64,000 bases of DNA from Rathayibacter rathayi. GTDB lineage: Bacteria; Actinomycetota; Actinomycetes; Actinomycetales; Microbacteriaceae. Under the pieces are notes generated by a model. That model ran no database searches, was not told the DNA's origin, and worked only from the letters and a program-made list of their open reading frames with translations. The stretch's first letter is position 1; each line of letters begins with the position of its first letter. The stretch spans positions 1,612,001 to 1,676,000 of the forward strand of contig NZ_CP028129.1 of the NCBI RefSeq assembly GCF_004011095.1, read 5' to 3'. This document shows positions 33,394 through 43,689 of this stretch, piece after piece. Position numbers and translations under genes: made by a program.

Positions 33394-33701
33394 GACTGGT
33401 CCTCACATCTCTCTCGGCGAACCGTTCAGCTCGCCATTCAACCACTCCCCGCCCCTCCGGCTGTTCCCCTCCGGGGGCCTTGCGTCCTCCGTCCTGTTCC
33501 CGCGCCTGCGACGGAGAGGCGGCCGCCTCGGTCCGAACCTGCGGAAGCGCCCGTTCGAGGGTCCGCGCCTCCGAGACGAGGGCGGTTCCCCGATTCCTCC
33601 CACAGGGAGGGAGAGGACGAGAATCCCCTCCCGCTCCCAATGAGCACCAAGGGAAAAACGCCGGAAGGCCCGGGCGGACCCGGGCCTTCCAGTGGAACGG
33701 A
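33394..33701 (-). other. Intergenic region between infB and rbfA
   Basis: About 308 bp without a convincing gene on either strand. It contains the infB-proximal hairpin and a purine/pyrimidine-skewed stretch with several G/C runs. Reading frames through it have no family resemblance. It should hold the rbfA promoter. Confidence 0.6.
33663..33690 (-). terminator. Hairpin terminator after infB
   Basis: A perfect 12-bp stem (33663-33674 with 33679-33690, 4-nt loop) lies 12 nt past the infB stop. GC-rich, with a short T-containing tract on the minus strand. Confidence 0.7.
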
Positions 33702-36572
33702 TCAGCCTCGCGGCTTCTCCTTCATCTCGATCGTCTCAATCTCGTCGCCGATCTGGATGTCGTTGTACTTACCGAGACCGATACCGGCCTCGTAGTCCGT
33801 ACGGACCTCCGTGACGTCATCCTTGAAACGGCGCAGCGACTCGATGGCGAGGTTGTCCCCGACCACGACGCCGTCACGGATGACCCGCGCCTTCGAGTTG
33901 CGGGTGATCGTGCCGGAGCGAACGATGACACCCGCGATGTTGCCGAACTTGGAGGAACGGAACACCTCGCGGATCTCGGCGACACCGGACTGGACCTCCT
34001 CGAACTCGGGCTTGAGCATGCCCGTGAGCGAGTTCTCGACCTCTTCGATCGCGTTGTAGATGACCGAGTAGAAGCGGATGTCCACTCCTTCTCGGGCAGC
34101 ACGCTCGCGAGCCTTCGGGTCGGGGCGGACGTTGAAGCCCACGATGATCGCGTTGTCGATCGTCGCGAGGTTGACGTCCGACTCCGTGATCGCACCGACA
34201 CCGCGGTGGATGATGCGCAGCTGCACCGAGTCATCGACCTCGATCTTGACGAGCGACTCCTCCAGCGCCTCGACGGCACCGGACACGTCGCCCTTGATGA
34301 TGAGGTTGAGCGACTCGACCTTGCCCTCTTCGAGAGCACGGGTGAAGTCCTCGAGCGAAATGCGCTTGCGGGCCTTGGCCAGCAGGGCGTTGCGCTGAGC
34401 GGCCTCACGCTTCTCGGCGATCTGGCGGGCGGTGCGGTCCTCCTCGGTGACGAGGAAGGTGTCGCCGGCGCGGGGCACGGACGAGAGTCCCTGCACCTGA
34501 ACCGGACGCGACGGCACGGCCTCAAGGACGGCGTTGCCGTTCTCGTCCGCCATCGCACGGACACGGCCGTACGCCGTTCCGGCAACGATCGCGTCGCCGA
34601 CGCGCAGAGTTCCCGACTGGATGAGGACGGTCGCGACCGCACCGCGTCCCTTGTCGAGCTTCGCCTCGATCGCGACTCCGCGTGCCTCCTTGTCGGGGTT
34701 GGCGCGCAGGTCGAGACCGGCGTCCGCGGTGAGCAGCACGGCGTCCAAGAGGTCCTGGATGCCGGTGCCCGCACGAGCCGACACATCGACGAACATGACG
34801 TCTCCGCCGTACTCCTCCGCGACGAGTCCGAACTCGGTGAGCTGCTGACGCACCTTGGCCGGGTTGGCGTCGGGCTTGTCCACCTTGTTCACCGCGACCA
34901 CGATCGGCACGTTGGCTGCCTGGGCGTGGTTCAGTGCCTCGATGGTCTGCGGCATGATGCCGTCGTCCGCCGCGACCACGAGGATCGCGATGTCGGTGAC
35001 CTGGGCACCGCGGGCTCGCATGGCGGTGAACGCCTCGTGACCCGGGGTGTCGATGAAGGTGATCGGACGCTCGATGCCCTCGTGCTCCGCGACGACCTGG
35101 TACGCACCGATGTGCTGCGTGATGCCGCCCGCCTCGCCTGCGACGACGTTGGCGTTGCGGATCGCGTCGAGCAGGCGCGTCTTTCCGTGGTCGACGTGAC
35201 CCATGACGGTGACGACGGGGGGACGGATCTCGAGGTCCTCGTCCGTCTCGTCGTTCAGCTCCTGCTCGAGGTCGAGACCGAAGCCCTCGAGGAGCTCCTT
35301 GTCCTCGTCCTCGGGCGAGACGACCTGGATCGTGAAGCCGAGCTCGGAGCCGAGCACCTCGAAGGTGGCCTGGTCGAGCGACTCGGTCGCCGTCGCCATC
35401 TCGCCGAGGGCGAAGAGGACGGTGACCAGGTTGCCGGGAGGTACCGGCACGCCGGTCATGGCCTCGATCTTGTCGGCGAAGTCCGAGATCGACGCGCCGC
35501 GACGCAGACGGATGACCGTCTTGCCGTCGCCGCGGGGGACGCTGACGCCGCCGAGCGACGGAGCCTCCCTGAGCTCAAACTCCTGACGCTTCGTGCGCTT
35601 GGACTTGCGGGCCTTGCTCTTGCCGCCACCGCGGCCGAAGGCGCCCGCGGTTCCACCGCCGGGGCCGCGACCGCGACCGCCACCACCCGGGCGCGGGGCG
35701 AAGCCGCCACCGGCGCCGGGAGCACCGCCGGGGCGCTGGAATCCGCCACCGCCGGGACGACCGGCACCGCCGGGACGTCCCGCTCCGCCGCCGGGTCCGC
35801 CGGGACGCTGGCCGAAGCCTGCGGGGCGCTGGCCCATGCCGGGTCCGCCGGGTCGGGGCGTGCCGGGACGCGGAGCTGCAGGTCGGGGGATGTTGCCCGG
35901 GGTCGGGCGCGATCCCATGCCCTGCGAGCTGGCGAAGGGGTTGTTGCCGGGGCGCGGGGCAGCCGGACGCTGTCCCATGCCCTGGTTGCTGGCGAACGGA
36001 TTGTTGCCCGGACGCGGGGTGCCGCCGGGGCGGTTGGAGCCACCCGAGGTGCCACCGGGACGCGGGGCGTTCGTGGCGGGAGCCGGACGCGGAGTCACAG
36101 GCTTGGGTCCGCCGGGGCTGGACGCCGACTTGTCGGTCGGGGTCGTGGGGGCCTCGGTCGGAGCCGGAGCAGCGACCTCGGCCGGAGCGTCCTTAGCGGC
36201 CTGGGCGCGCTGAGCGGCCGCAGCCTCCTGGGCGGCCTGAGCCTGGGCCTGGCGCTCGGCGACCGACATGGGCGGAGCCGGCGCTGGAGCGGGCGGCTTG
36301 ACCGGGCCGGGCGTTGGCGCGGAGGGGCGTGCGCCGGAGGGGCGGGGAGCCCCGGGCCGGGCGCTGGCGGTGGGAGCCGCCGGGCTCGACGGCGCAGCCG
36401 CAGCGGATCCGCCCTGGCCCTCGAGGGCCTGACGGAGCTTGCGGGCGACCGGGGGTTCGATGCTCGAGGACGGTCCCTTGACGAACTCGCCGAGCTCTTT
36501 CAACTTCGCAAGTGCGACCTTGCTATCGACACCGAGTTCGGATGCGATCTCGTGTACGCGTGGTTTTGCCAC
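33702..36572 (-). CDS. infB: Translation initiation factor IF-2
   Basis: GTPase that positions initiator tRNA on the ribosome. The 956-residue protein has an N-terminal IF2_N domain ([19 protein letters not shown]). A long Pro/Ala then Gly/Arg/Pro-rich linker (about residues 60-330) includes two near-copies of the RPGNNPFAS...QGMG block. The G domain has [16 protein letters not shown] and NKVDK, followed by domains II-IV. The GTG at 36572 is chosen for AGGAGAGAA upstream and homology beginning at AKPRVHE. A hairpin follows the stop. The linker length is typical of actinobacteria. Confidence 0.97.
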   Translation of the reverse strand: MAKPRVHEIASELGVDSKVALAKLKELGEFVKGPSSSIEPPVARKLRQALEGQGGSAAAAPSSPAAPTASARPGAPRPSGARPSAPTPGPVKPPAPAPAPPMSVAERQAQAQAAQEAAAAQRAQAAKDAPAEVAAPAPTEAPTTPTDKSASSPGGPKPVTPRPAPATNAPRPGGTSGGSNRPGGTPRPGNNPFASNQGMGQRPAAPRPGNNPFASSQGMGSRPTPGNIPRPAAPRPGTPRPGGPGMGQRPAGFGQRPGGPGGGAGRPGGAGRPGGGGFQRPGGAPGAGGGFAPRPGGGGRGRGPGGGTAGAFGRGGGKSKARKSKRTKRQEFELREAPSLGGVSVPRGDGKTVIRLRRGASISDFADKIEAMTGVPVPPGNLVTVLFALGEMATATESLDQATFEVLGSELGFTIQVVSPEDEDKELLEGFGLDLEQELNDETDEDLEIRPPVVTVMGHVDHGKTRLLDAIRNANVVAGEAGGITQHIGAYQVVAEHEGIERPITFIDTPGHEAFTAMRARGAQVTDIAILVVAADDGIMPQTIEALNHAQAANVPIVVAVNKVDKPDANPAKVRQQLTEFGLVAEEYGGDVMFVDVSARAGTGIQDLLDAVLLTADAGLDLRANPDKEARGVAIEAKLDKGRGAVATVLIQSGTLRVGDAIVAGTAYGRVRAMADENGNAVLEAVPSRPVQVQGLSSVPRAGDTFLVTEEDRTARQIAEKREAAQRNALLAKARKRISLEDFTRALEEGKVESLNLIIKGDVSGAVEALEESLVKIEVDDSVQLRIIHRGVGAITESDVNLATIDNAIIVGFNVRPDPKARERAAREGVDIRFYSVIYNAIEEVENSLTGMLKPEFEEVQSGVAEIREVFRSSKFGNIAGVIVRSGTITRNSKARVIRDGVVVGDNLAIESLRRFKDDVTEVRTDYEAGIGLGKYNDIQIGDEIETIEMKEKPRG

Positions 36573-36670
36573 TTCTCTCCTGTCTTGGGCCTGCACCCAA
36601 GACGGGGGCAGGCGTCACAAACGGACGGGTCTCATTTCGAGCCGCTCATTAGTCTTCGCTCATGATCAGT

Positions 36671-36994
36671 TCACGGGCCGTTCTGCCTGTTCTCTCTGGT
36701 GTGATCGTGCGCTGCTCCGGGCCCTCCGGATGAGGGACCGAGCCGGTCGGATCGTGTGAGGTACTGCTCCAGCTCGCTCACGTCCACGCTCTCGCGTGTC
36801 CGGAACGCCCTGCCGAACGCACGGCGCTTGACCGCGAGTTCGTAGCAGTCGACCGCGTCATGGAGCCACGCTCCCCGTCCGGGACGAACGGCATACGGGT
36901 CTACCGCGAGGACATTCGAGTGGAGGACAAGCCTCAGAAGAGAGGCCCGGGGGGCGCGCAAACGGCAGCCGACGCACGTTCTGACGGGTTCCAC
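36671..36994 (-). CDS. ylxR: YlxR family RNA-binding protein (RnpM)
   Basis: A 107-residue DUF448 protein with the family signature MEPVRTCVGCR, RLVL and GRGAWLH, then AFGRAFR. YlxR/RnpM binds RNA and modulates RNase P in Firmicutes. It sits between nusA and infB, its conserved position. The C-terminal 30 residues are polar and variable. Confidence 0.93.
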   Translation of the reverse strand: MEPVRTCVGCRLRAPRASLLRLVLHSNVLAVDPYAVRPGRGAWLHDAVDCYELAVKRRAFGRAFRTRESVDVSELEQYLTRSDRLGPSSGGPGAAHDHTRENRQNGP

Positions 36995-37045
36995 CCTACT
37001 CCCTCCCCTCCGAGACCGCTCCCCCCTCGCGCCGATGCGCGGGGA

Positions 37046-38047
37046 TCACTCCCCGTCCATCACCGAATCGGGCTGGATGTCGATCTTCGCGCCGGTCAGC
37101 TTGGCAGCGAGCCGGGCGTTCTGGCCCTCCTTGCCGATCGCGAGCGAGAGCTGGTAATCGGGCACGAGCGCCCGGACGGCCTTGATGCTCTGGTCGATCA
37201 CGAACGCGCTGGTCACCTTGGCCGGCGACAGCGCGCTGGCGACGAAGGTCGGCAGGTCGGAGGAGTAATCCACGATGTCGATTTTCTCGTTGTTGAGTTC
37301 GGCGGTCACCGCGCGCACCCGCTGGCCGAGTTCGCCGATGCAGGCGCCCTTGGCGTTCACACCGGGCTCGGTCGCGCGGACAGCGATCTTGGTCCGGTGG
37401 CCGGCCTCGCGGGCGAGCGAGACGATTTCGACCACGCCGGACGCGATCTCGGGGACCTCGAGCGCGAACAGCTTGCGCACGAGCGACGGGTGGGTGCGGG
37501 ACACATGGACCGAGGGGCCCTTGGGTCCGCGGCCGACGCTGGTGACGTAGACGCGGATCCGGCGCCCGTGGCTGTAGTCCTCGCCGGGCACCTGCTCCTC
37601 CGGCGAGAGGATCGCCTCGATCGAGCCGAGGTCGACGTGGATCATCCGCGGGTTCGGGCCCTGCTGAATGACTCCGGCGACGATGTCGCCCTCGCGCCCC
37701 TTGAACTCGCCGAGCACATGCTCGTCGGCGATGTCGCGCAGGCGCTGGTTAATGACCTGCTTGGCGGCAAAGGCGGCGATGCGGCCAAAGTCGCGCGGCG
37801 AGTCCTCGGCCTCGCCCACGACGGCGCCCTCGTCGTCGTACTCGGGCACGAAGACCGAGACGTGGCCGGTCTTGCGGTCCAGGTGCACCCGGGCGTCGAC
37901 GGCGGTGGCCTTGTCGGCGTCGTCGGCCTGGCCGATGTGCTTGAGGTAGGCGGTCAGGATCGCCTGCTCGATGATCTGCACGAGTTCCTCGAAGGGGATC
38001 TCGCGCTCGCGCTCCATCAGTCGCAGAACGCTCAAGTCGATGTCCAC
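37046..38047 (-). CDS. nusA: Transcription termination/antitermination factor NusA
   Basis: 333 residues. The NusA N-terminal domain binds RNA polymerase (DIDLSVLRLMEREREIPFEELV). An S1 domain (ISGVVIQQGPNPRMIHVDLG-type, here VAGVIQQGPNPR) and two KH domains follow, with PGVNAKGACIGELGQRVRAV and the final IGKEGQNARLAAKLTGAKIDI. It lacks the acidic C-terminal repeats of E. coli, as usual in actinobacteria. The GTG at 38047 is taken because homology begins there after a GAGAAAGG site. The upstream gene is not rimP but a secreted protein, which is unusual. Confidence 0.95.
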   Translation of the reverse strand: MDIDLSVLRLMEREREIPFEELVQIIEQAILTAYLKHIGQADDADKATAVDARVHLDRKTGHVSVFVPEYDDEGAVVGEAEDSPRDFGRIAAFAAKQVINQRLRDIADEHVLGEFKGREGDIVAGVIQQGPNPRMIHVDLGSIEAILSPEEQVPGEDYSHGRRIRVYVTSVGRGPKGPSVHVSRTHPSLVRKLFALEVPEIASGVVEIVSLAREAGHRTKIAVRATEPGVNAKGACIGELGQRVRAVTAELNNEKIDIVDYSSDLPTFVASALSPAKVTSAFVIDQSIKAVRALVPDYQLSLAIGKEGQNARLAAKLTGAKIDIQPDSVMDGE

Positions 38048-38207
38048 GGGCGGGCCTTTCTCTCTATTCACTTGGATTCAGCGGTGGTGACCGCGGATAG
38101 TCGCCGCCGGGCTCGCACCCGGATCAGCGATCCAGGGTACCCGACGCGGCCCGGCGTTCCACCCGGCTCCTGGAAGCAGCGGAACGGGAGAGGTGTGTCC
38201 TGACCCC

Positions 38208-39251
38208 TCACGTTCTCGGTGGGAGGACCTCGTCTTCTCCGCCCTGTGGATTGCAGGAGGCGGCGATGGTGGCAGCAAGTCCGACGTCGGGCCGTGTGCT
38301 GTCCAGGTTCCAGCTTCGCTTGCTCGCAGTGGCGACGCGGGCGAGGAAGTGGCAGCTGAATTGGTCGTGGAGGTTGTTGCGATCCAGTCGAGACCGATCG
38401 CCCTTCTCCAGGGCTTCTTCCCAGGCGGCCTCGTTGGCTTCGGGGCCGACCGCTAGCTGGTCGCGTCCGTAATCCGACGGATATACCTGCGCGGTCGGTC
38501 CCCACTGCCGGTCACCTGGTACCCAGGTGACGTGATCGATGAGGTCGCGACCGAACCAGGGGTCCGCGACCACGGGAAAGGCGATACCCCGTTGAGACAG
38601 ATCAACGATCTGAGTGAGTGTGGTGCCAGTGATCTCGTAGTGGGTGGAGACGCTGATTCCGTTCGCGTCGCGCGCCCAGGCGGGCTTCACGCCTGCGCTC
38701 CAGACGCCGGCCGCGTCAACGATGCTGATCGTGCCGCTGTCGTTGGCGTGCAGGGTTGAGCCCGCGGGAAGATCGAGCGTGTAAGTGTAAGCAGTTGGCG
38801 CAGATCTGTTCCCTATGACTGAAATGAAGGCGACGGAGCCGTCGGTATGGGTGACCGCCACCGTGGAAGTGCTGTTGTGATTGTCGTAGACGGTGACGCC
38901 CGCCTGATGTGTGGGGCTTGCGGTGGCCGTGTCGGCGAAGGGTGCACTGATGGTGACCGGCGAGGTGCTGTCCGCTCCCAGCACGAGCAGAGGCGCGGCT
39001 CCGATCTCGCTCTTCTGTTCTGGACTGGTCGAGTGTTCTGGACTGGTCGAGTGTTCTGGACTGGTCGAGTGTGGCGTGCGCGTGGCCGTATTGGCCAGCG
39101 CTTCGGGGGATGCAGCCGCGAGGGCAGCGACTGCATCCGGAGTGAGCACGTCGTCAGCAGATGCTGCGGGTAGGCCACTACCGATCACGATGGTGGCTGT
39201 GATGCCTGTCACCGCGGTGATCCACCGGAGCTGACGTTTGCGCGAGGTCAC
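38208..39251 (-). CDS. Secreted DUF2599-domain protein
   Basis: A 347-residue exported protein. The basic N-terminus (TSRKRQLRW) and a hydrophobic stretch lead to AAASADD-like cleavage (GLPAASA then DD) near residue 33. A Thr/Ser/Pro-rich region carries three HSTSPE hexapeptides. A central beta-rich segment follows, then a C-terminal DUF2599 domain: HVTWVPGDRQWGPTAQVYPS, the Cys pair in QFSCHF and AASCNPQ, and KRSWNLDSTRPDVG. DUF2599 proteins are extracellular and of unknown function, sometimes in phages. The GTG at 39251 begins 4 nt past the membrane-protein stop. Its base composition is lower in GC than its neighbours. Confidence 0.78.
   Translation of the reverse strand: MTSRKRQLRWITAVTGITATIVIGSGLPAASADDVLTPDAVAALAAASPEALANTATRTPHSTSPEHSTSPEHSTSPEQKSEIGAAPLLVLGADSTSPVTISAPFADTATASPTHQAGVTVYDNHNSTSTVAVTHTDGSVAFISVIGNRSAPTAYTYTLDLPAGSTLHANDSGTISIVDAAGVWSAGVKPAWARDANGISVSTHYEITGTTLTQIVDLSQRGIAFPVVADPWFGRDLIDHVTWVPGDRQWGPTAQVYPSDYGRDQLAVGPEANEAAWEEALEKGDRSRLDRNNLHDQFSCHFLARVATASKRSWNLDSTRPDVGLAATIAASCNPQGGEDEVLPPRT
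39019..39072. repeat. Three perfect 18-bp tandem repeats (HSTSPE codons)
   Basis: Units at 39019-39036, 39037-39054 and 39055-39072 are identical and in frame, encoding the repeated hexapeptide HSTSPE in the linker of the secreted DUF2599 protein. Copy number is likely variable between strains. Confidence 0.9.
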
Positions 39252-39255
39252 GATG

Positions 39256-39696
39256 TCACACTCCAGCGGGAACAATGGTGAAGCGGAGGCCGGAGTCGAG
39301 GTCGTGCCGCCGGGCGCGAAGCAGCGATATGACTGCGCTGGCCGCCACGGTCAAAAAACCGGCGACGCTCGCGGCGAAGGCCGCGGTCATCGCGATGCTG
39401 AGAGATACGGGCACGGGTTGGCCTGCGTCGCTGAGATCGAAAGCCTGCCCCCAGATGTCAACGGCGTAGATCGCGCTGAACACCCAGACCACGGATGCGA
39501 CGCCAGCCACCCAGGTCCCGGCCCACCGATGCGTGGGGCGACCGCTGAGCACAGCGGCGACGATCGCGCTCGCGATCACCGCCACGACCGCGAGTATCAG
39601 AAGAGGCACGAAGACTGCCCCGGCGAGAAGGCTCACCGCGCCCACCCCCGCGCCGACCTGGAGGGTCTTCTTCACCTGACCGTACGACGTCTCCAT
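39256..39696 (-). CDS. Small multi-spanning membrane protein
   Basis: 146 residues with hydrophobic segments at about 18-38, 40-52, 62-82 and 103-128 and a charged C-terminal part (RARRHDLDSG). The N-terminus METSYGQVKKTLQVGAG is polar and cytoplasmic-looking. The ATG at 39696 is the most downstream start that keeps all segments, with AGTAGG upstream. It ends 4 nt before the DUF2599 gene, so the two form a pair. No family recognised; export partner or immunity-like roles are pure speculation. Confidence 0.65.
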   Translation of the reverse strand: METSYGQVKKTLQVGAGVGAVSLLAGAVFVPLLILAVVAVIASAIVAAVLSGRPTHRWAGTWVAGVASVVWVFSAIYAVDIWGQAFDLSDAGQPVPVSLSIAMTAAFAASVAGFLTVAASAVISLLRARRHDLDSGLRFTIVPAGV

Positions 39697-39974
39697 GTAC
39701 CTACTCGCTCTCTGAACTGCCACCCAGATGCGACCGTCCCTCAGGGTTCTGGTCTACACACGCAGAGTCGACCTGGTCAATGAAGGCCCGCCGCCCACGA
39801 GGCTCAGAAAGGCCGCGATCCGCGTGAGGACGGGGCGCGAATCGCCCCTCCCAGTTCACTGAAAGCGTCATTTGCGGTCTTCAGGATCCAGAATCCAGAA
39901 GCCTGATGACCGCGAGGGCGTCGTGACCATCGTCCACGAGGCACCGGGCGGCGGCGGAGAGCTCTCTTCGAGGG

Positions 39975-41741
39975 TTACGCGCCCAGTCGGACGAGCGCCT
40001 CGGCGACCGGGAGCTGCTCGCGCTCGCCGGACCGGCGGTCCCAGAGCTCGACGATCCCGTCGGCTGCGCCCCGCCCGGCGATGACGATCACGGGCACACC
40101 GATCAGCTCGGCGTCGCCGAACTTCACCCCCGGCGAGACCTTTGGTCGATCGTCGATCAGCACGTCGCGGCCGGCCGCCTCCAGCGAGGCGCCGACCGAC
40201 TCCGCGAGCTCCCAAGCCGCCGCGTCCTTGCCGGTCGCGATCACATGCACGTCGAACGGGGCGACGTTCGCGGGCCAGAGCAGGCCGCGGTCATCGTGCG
40301 TGGCCTCGGCGATGATCGCGAGGATGCGGGTCACGCCGATCCCGTAGGAGCCCATCGTGACGGTGACGAGCTTGCCGTTCTCGTCGAGCACCTTCAGGCC
40401 CAGGACGTCGGCGTACTTCCGCCCCAGCTGGAAGACGTGGCCAATCTCCATGCCCCGGGCGGTCTCGATCGGGCCGGAGCCGTCGGGTGCCTCGTCGCCG
40501 GTGCGGACATCCGCGACCTCGACGATGCCGTCGCCCTGGAAGTCCCGGCCTGCGACCAGGTCGAGGACGTGCTGCCCGGAGACATTCGCCCCGGTGATCC
40601 AGGCGGTGCCATCGACCACGCGCGGGTCGAGCAGGTAGCGCACGCCGGTCGTGGACTCCTCGCCCAGGACCGCACCCTCCGACGACCACGGGCCGATATA
40701 GCCCTTGACCAGTCCGGGGTGTTTCGCGAAGTCCTCGGCCGTCGCGGCCTCGACCTCGGCCGGAGCGAAGGCCACCTCGGCCCGCTTGAGGTCGACGTCG
40801 CGATCGCCGGGCAGGCCGACGATCACGAGCTCGCGGGTGCCGTCGAGCGCGGTGAGCGCCACGACCACGTTCTTGAGGGTGTCGGCCGCGGTCCAGGCGC
40901 GGCCGTCGGGGCGGGGCTGGGTCGAGTTCGCCAGGTCGACCAGGGTCTGGATGGTCGGGGTGTCGGGTGAATCGAAGACGCGCGCCTCCGGCTGACCCGC
41001 GACGGGCAGCGCTGCGGGGACGGGGGTTCGGTACGCTTCGACGTTCGCGGCGTAGCCGCCGGCCGAGCGGACGAAGGTGTCCTCGCCGACGGGGGTGGGG
41101 TGCAGGAACTCCTCGCTGCGCGAGCCGCCCATCGCGCCGGCGTCGGCCTGGACGATCACGTACTCCAGGCCCAGGCGCGCGAAGATCCGCTCGTAGGCGT
41201 CGCGCTGGCGCTGGTAGCTCGCGTCGAGACCGGCATCGGTGTAGTCGAAGGAGTAGGCGTCCTTCATCGTGAACTCGCGGCCGCGCAGGAGGCCCGCGCG
41301 GGGCCGCGCCTCGTCGCGGTACTTGTCCTGGATCTGGTAGATCGACAGGGGCAAATCCTTGTAGGAGGAGTAAAGGTCTTTGACGAGCAGCGTGAAGAAC
41401 TCCTCGTGCGTCGGCGCCAGCATGTAGTCGGCGTCCTTACGGTCCTTCAGGCGGAACACGCCGTCGCCGTACTCCGTCCAGCGTCCCGAGAGCTCGTAGG
41501 GCTCGCGGGGAAGCAGCGCGGGGAAGTGCACCTCCTGGGCGCCGGCGGCCTCCATCTCCTCATGGATGATCCGCTCGATGCGGCGCTTCACCCGCAGTCC
41601 CAGGGGCAGCCACGCGAAGACGCCGGGCGCCTGGCGGCGAATGTAGCCCGCACGGACAAGGAGGCGGTGGCCCGCGACCTCGGCGTCGGCCGGGTCCTCC
41701 CGGAGCGTGCGGACGAACAGATGCGAGAGACGGGTGACCAC
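39975..41741 (-). CDS. proS: Prolyl-tRNA synthetase
   Basis: Class II synthetase of 588 residues, bacterial-type with the editing domain. It has [25 protein letters not shown], motif 2 with [23 protein letters not shown] and motif 3 with [11 protein letters not shown]. The inserted YbaK-like editing domain spans about residues 220-400. The C-terminal anticodon-binding domain follows ([23 protein letters not shown]). The GTG at 41741 is the natural start before [13 protein letters not shown]. The neighbourhood ispG-rseP-dxr is conserved in Microbacteriaceae. Confidence 0.97.
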   Translation of the reverse strand: MVTRLSHLFVRTLREDPADAEVAGHRLLVRAGYIRRQAPGVFAWLPLGLRVKRRIERIIHEEMEAAGAQEVHFPALLPREPYELSGRWTEYGDGVFRLKDRKDADYMLAPTHEEFFTLLVKDLYSSYKDLPLSIYQIQDKYRDEARPRAGLLRGREFTMKDAYSFDYTDAGLDASYQRQRDAYERIFARLGLEYVIVQADAGAMGGSRSEEFLHPTPVGEDTFVRSAGGYAANVEAYRTPVPAALPVAGQPEARVFDSPDTPTIQTLVDLANSTQPRPDGRAWTAADTLKNVVVALTALDGTRELVIVGLPGDRDVDLKRAEVAFAPAEVEAATAEDFAKHPGLVKGYIGPWSSEGAVLGEESTTGVRYLLDPRVVDGTAWITGANVSGQHVLDLVAGRDFQGDGIVEVADVRTGDEAPDGSGPIETARGMEIGHVFQLGRKYADVLGLKVLDENGKLVTVTMGSYGIGVTRILAIIAEATHDDRGLLWPANVAPFDVHVIATGKDAAAWELAESVGASLEAAGRDVLIDDRPKVSPGVKFGDAELIGVPVIVIAGRGAADGIVELWDRRSGEREQLPVAEALVRLGA

Positions 41742-41794
41742 GAGGGACGATCCTATCCGCTGCGCTCCCCCGCCTCGCGATGTGCTCGGGAGCC

Positions 41795-42153
41795 TCAGCT
41801 CGGCAGGCGCGAGAAGACCACGGCGCCGCCCGTGCCGTCCAGCAGGACGTCGTCGGGGTTGCCTCCGATCGTCATCGGACCCGAGAGCGGCGCCCGGAGT
41901 CGGATGCCCTCGGGGCTCGGCGACCCAGAGCAGGTGTCCGATCCGCTCACCTCGCCGCCCGGGACGAGCACTCCGCCGTCAACACCCAGCGGTCGCAGCC
42001 GAACGGATTCTGCGGAGTCTGGCTGTCGATGCACTCCCCGGCCTCAGACGACGGGCCGCTGCGGAGCGCGGCGACTCCGGAGGCGACGAGCGTCACGGCG
42101 ACGCCGCCGAGAGCGAGACGCAGAGCGGGCCGGACCACGTCGATCCGCCCCAC
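41795..42153 (-). pseudogene. Small exported hypothetical protein, probably frameshifted
   Basis: Two overlapping reading frames appear to be one gene. The 5' part (GTG at 42153) encodes a basic start, a hydrophobic segment (ALRLALGGVAVTLVASGVAAL) like a signal or anchor, and GECIDSQTPQNPFGCD. The 3' part in another frame encodes [43 protein letters not shown] to a stop at 41795. They join if one base changes near 41990-42000. The combined length would be about 119 residues. I know no family; the frameshift reading rests on cysteine/proline-rich character on both sides. Confidence 0.4.
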
Positions 42154-42159
42154 ACCGAA

Positions 42160-43320
42160 TCAGTTCGCGCCGACAGTCACGACAGGAGCCCCGGTCGAGG
42201 TGTCATCGGCGGGCATCTCGGCGGCCAGGCGGTTGGCCTCCTCAATCAGGGTCTGCACGATCTCGGCCTCGGGGACGGTCTTGATGACCTCGCCCTTCAC
42301 GAAGATCTGGCCCTTGCCATTGCCGGAGGCGACGCCCAGGTCGGCCTCGCGGGCCTCACCCGGACCGTTGACGACGCAGCCCATGACGGCGACACGCAAC
42401 GGGACGCTCATGCCCTCAAGGCCAGCGGTGACGTCGTTGGCGAGGGTGTACACGTCGACCTGCGCGCGGCCGCAACTCGGGCAGGAAACGATTTCGAGCT
42501 TGCGCTCGCGGAGGTTCAGCGACTGCAGGATCTGCAGTCCGACCTTCACCTCCTGCGCCGGCGGAGCCGAGAGGGACACGCGGATAGTGTCGCCGATGCC
42601 CTCACCGAGGAGGATGCCGAAGGCGGTGGCCGACTTGATGGTGCCCTGGAACTCCGGGCCCGCCTCGGTGACGCCGAGGTGCAGCGGCCAGTCGCCACGC
42701 TCGGCGAGCTGACGGTAGGCCTTCACCATCACGACCGGGTCGTTGTGCTTGACCGAGATCTTGAAGTCGTGAAAGTCGTGCTCCTCGAACAGGCTCGCCT
42801 CCCACACCGCGCTCTCGACGAGGGCCTCGGGGGTGGGCTTGCCGTACTTCTGCAGGATGCTCGGCTCGAGCGAGCCTGCGTTAACGCCGATGCGGATCGA
42901 GACGCCCGCGGCCTTCGCGGCGGCGGCGATCTTGCCGACCTGGTCGTCGAACTTGCGGATGTTTCCGGGGTTCACCCGGACCGCGGCGCAACCGGCGTCG
43001 ATCGCGGCGTAGACGTAGTTCGGCTGGAAGTGGATGTCGGCGATGACCGGGATCTGGCTCTTCTTCGCGATGATCGGCAGCGCCTCCGCGTCGTCGCGGC
43101 TGGGGACGGCGACTCGGACGATGTCGCAGCCGGAGGCGGTCAGCTCGGCGATCTGCTGGAGGGTCGCGTTGATGTTCGTGGTCGGAGTGGTGCACATCGA
43201 CTGGACGCTGACCTGCGCGTCGCCGCCCACGAGCACCTTGCCGACCTTGATCTGGCGGGACTTGCGGCGGGGGGCGAGGGTCATGGGGACCGTGGGAAGA
43301 CCCAGATTCACTGCTGGCAC
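42160..43320 (-). CDS. ispG: 4-hydroxy-3-methylbut-2-en-1-yl diphosphate synthase (flavodoxin) IspG
   Basis: Penultimate step of the MEP isoprenoid pathway. The 386-residue protein has [27 protein letters not shown] at the N-terminus, the TIM-barrel motif [14 protein letters not shown], and [10 protein letters not shown]. The C-terminal [4Fe-4S] region carries SCPSCGR and [10 protein letters not shown]. The GTG at 43320 is chosen because TACGAT lies 7 nt upstream, consistent with leaderless expression; an ATG at 43329 is the alternative. It clusters with dxr, another MEP gene, around rseP as in other actinobacteria. Confidence 0.95.
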   Translation of the reverse strand: MPAVNLGLPTVPMTLAPRRKSRQIKVGKVLVGGDAQVSVQSMCTTPTTNINATLQQIAELTASGCDIVRVAVPSRDDAEALPIIAKKSQIPVIADIHFQPNYVYAAIDAGCAAVRVNPGNIRKFDDQVGKIAAAAKAAGVSIRIGVNAGSLEPSILQKYGKPTPEALVESAVWEASLFEEHDFHDFKISVKHNDPVVMVKAYRQLAERGDWPLHLGVTEAGPEFQGTIKSATAFGILLGEGIGDTIRVSLSAPPAQEVKVGLQILQSLNLRERKLEIVSCPSCGRAQVDVYTLANDVTAGLEGMSVPLRVAVMGCVVNGPGEAREADLGVASGNGKGQIFVKGEVIKTVPEAEIVQTLIEEANRLAAEMPADDTSTGAPVVTVGAN

Positions 43321-43689
43321 GCGCCCCATCGTACGCGCGCCTCGCGACGCTCCGTCCGCTCGCCGCGTCTTCCCAGCCGCCGCCTGACCCGGCGGGGAGC
43401 CCGGGGGATGATCCAGTCCCGTCGCGCCTCGCGCGGTCGAACGGATCTGCAGGAGAACGTCCGATTCGCAGGACCTCGTCCGATTCGCAGGACCTCGAAG
43501 GCTGAGAGCGCTCCCAGTCACGTCGCTGGAACCCGGGAAGCCGAATCCCCTGCACATCGCACCTCGCCACCTCAGCCGACCACGCCCGAGCAGGGATCAA
43601 CCCCGTGAAGCGAGCGACACCGGCCCGGAGTCCCGTCACCCCCAGGGCTAACGGGTGAATCGCGTCCAGCGAAGGATCGACGTGGAACG
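43321..43689. other. Non-coding stretch between rseP and ispG
   Basis: About 369 bp with no credible reading frame. It holds a perfect 19-bp tandem duplication (43460-43497) and the ispG promoter region at its left edge. Otherwise nothing recognisable. Confidence 0.6.
43460..43497. repeat. Perfect 19-bp tandem duplication
   Basis: GTCCGATTCGCAGGACCTC occurs twice in direct abutment (43460-43478 and 43479-43497) in the gap upstream of ispG. It looks like a replication-slippage product. Confidence 0.85.

Noticed and set aside
33480..36665. 1061-codon plus-strand open frame opposite infB
   Set aside because: Shadow of IF-2; the Gly/Ala/Thr repeats mirror its low-complexity linker.
38208..39696. 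Toxin-immunity pair
   Set aside because: A secreted protein plus membrane protein is suggestive, but no toxin domain or secretion-system gene is present; DUF2599 has no established toxic activity.
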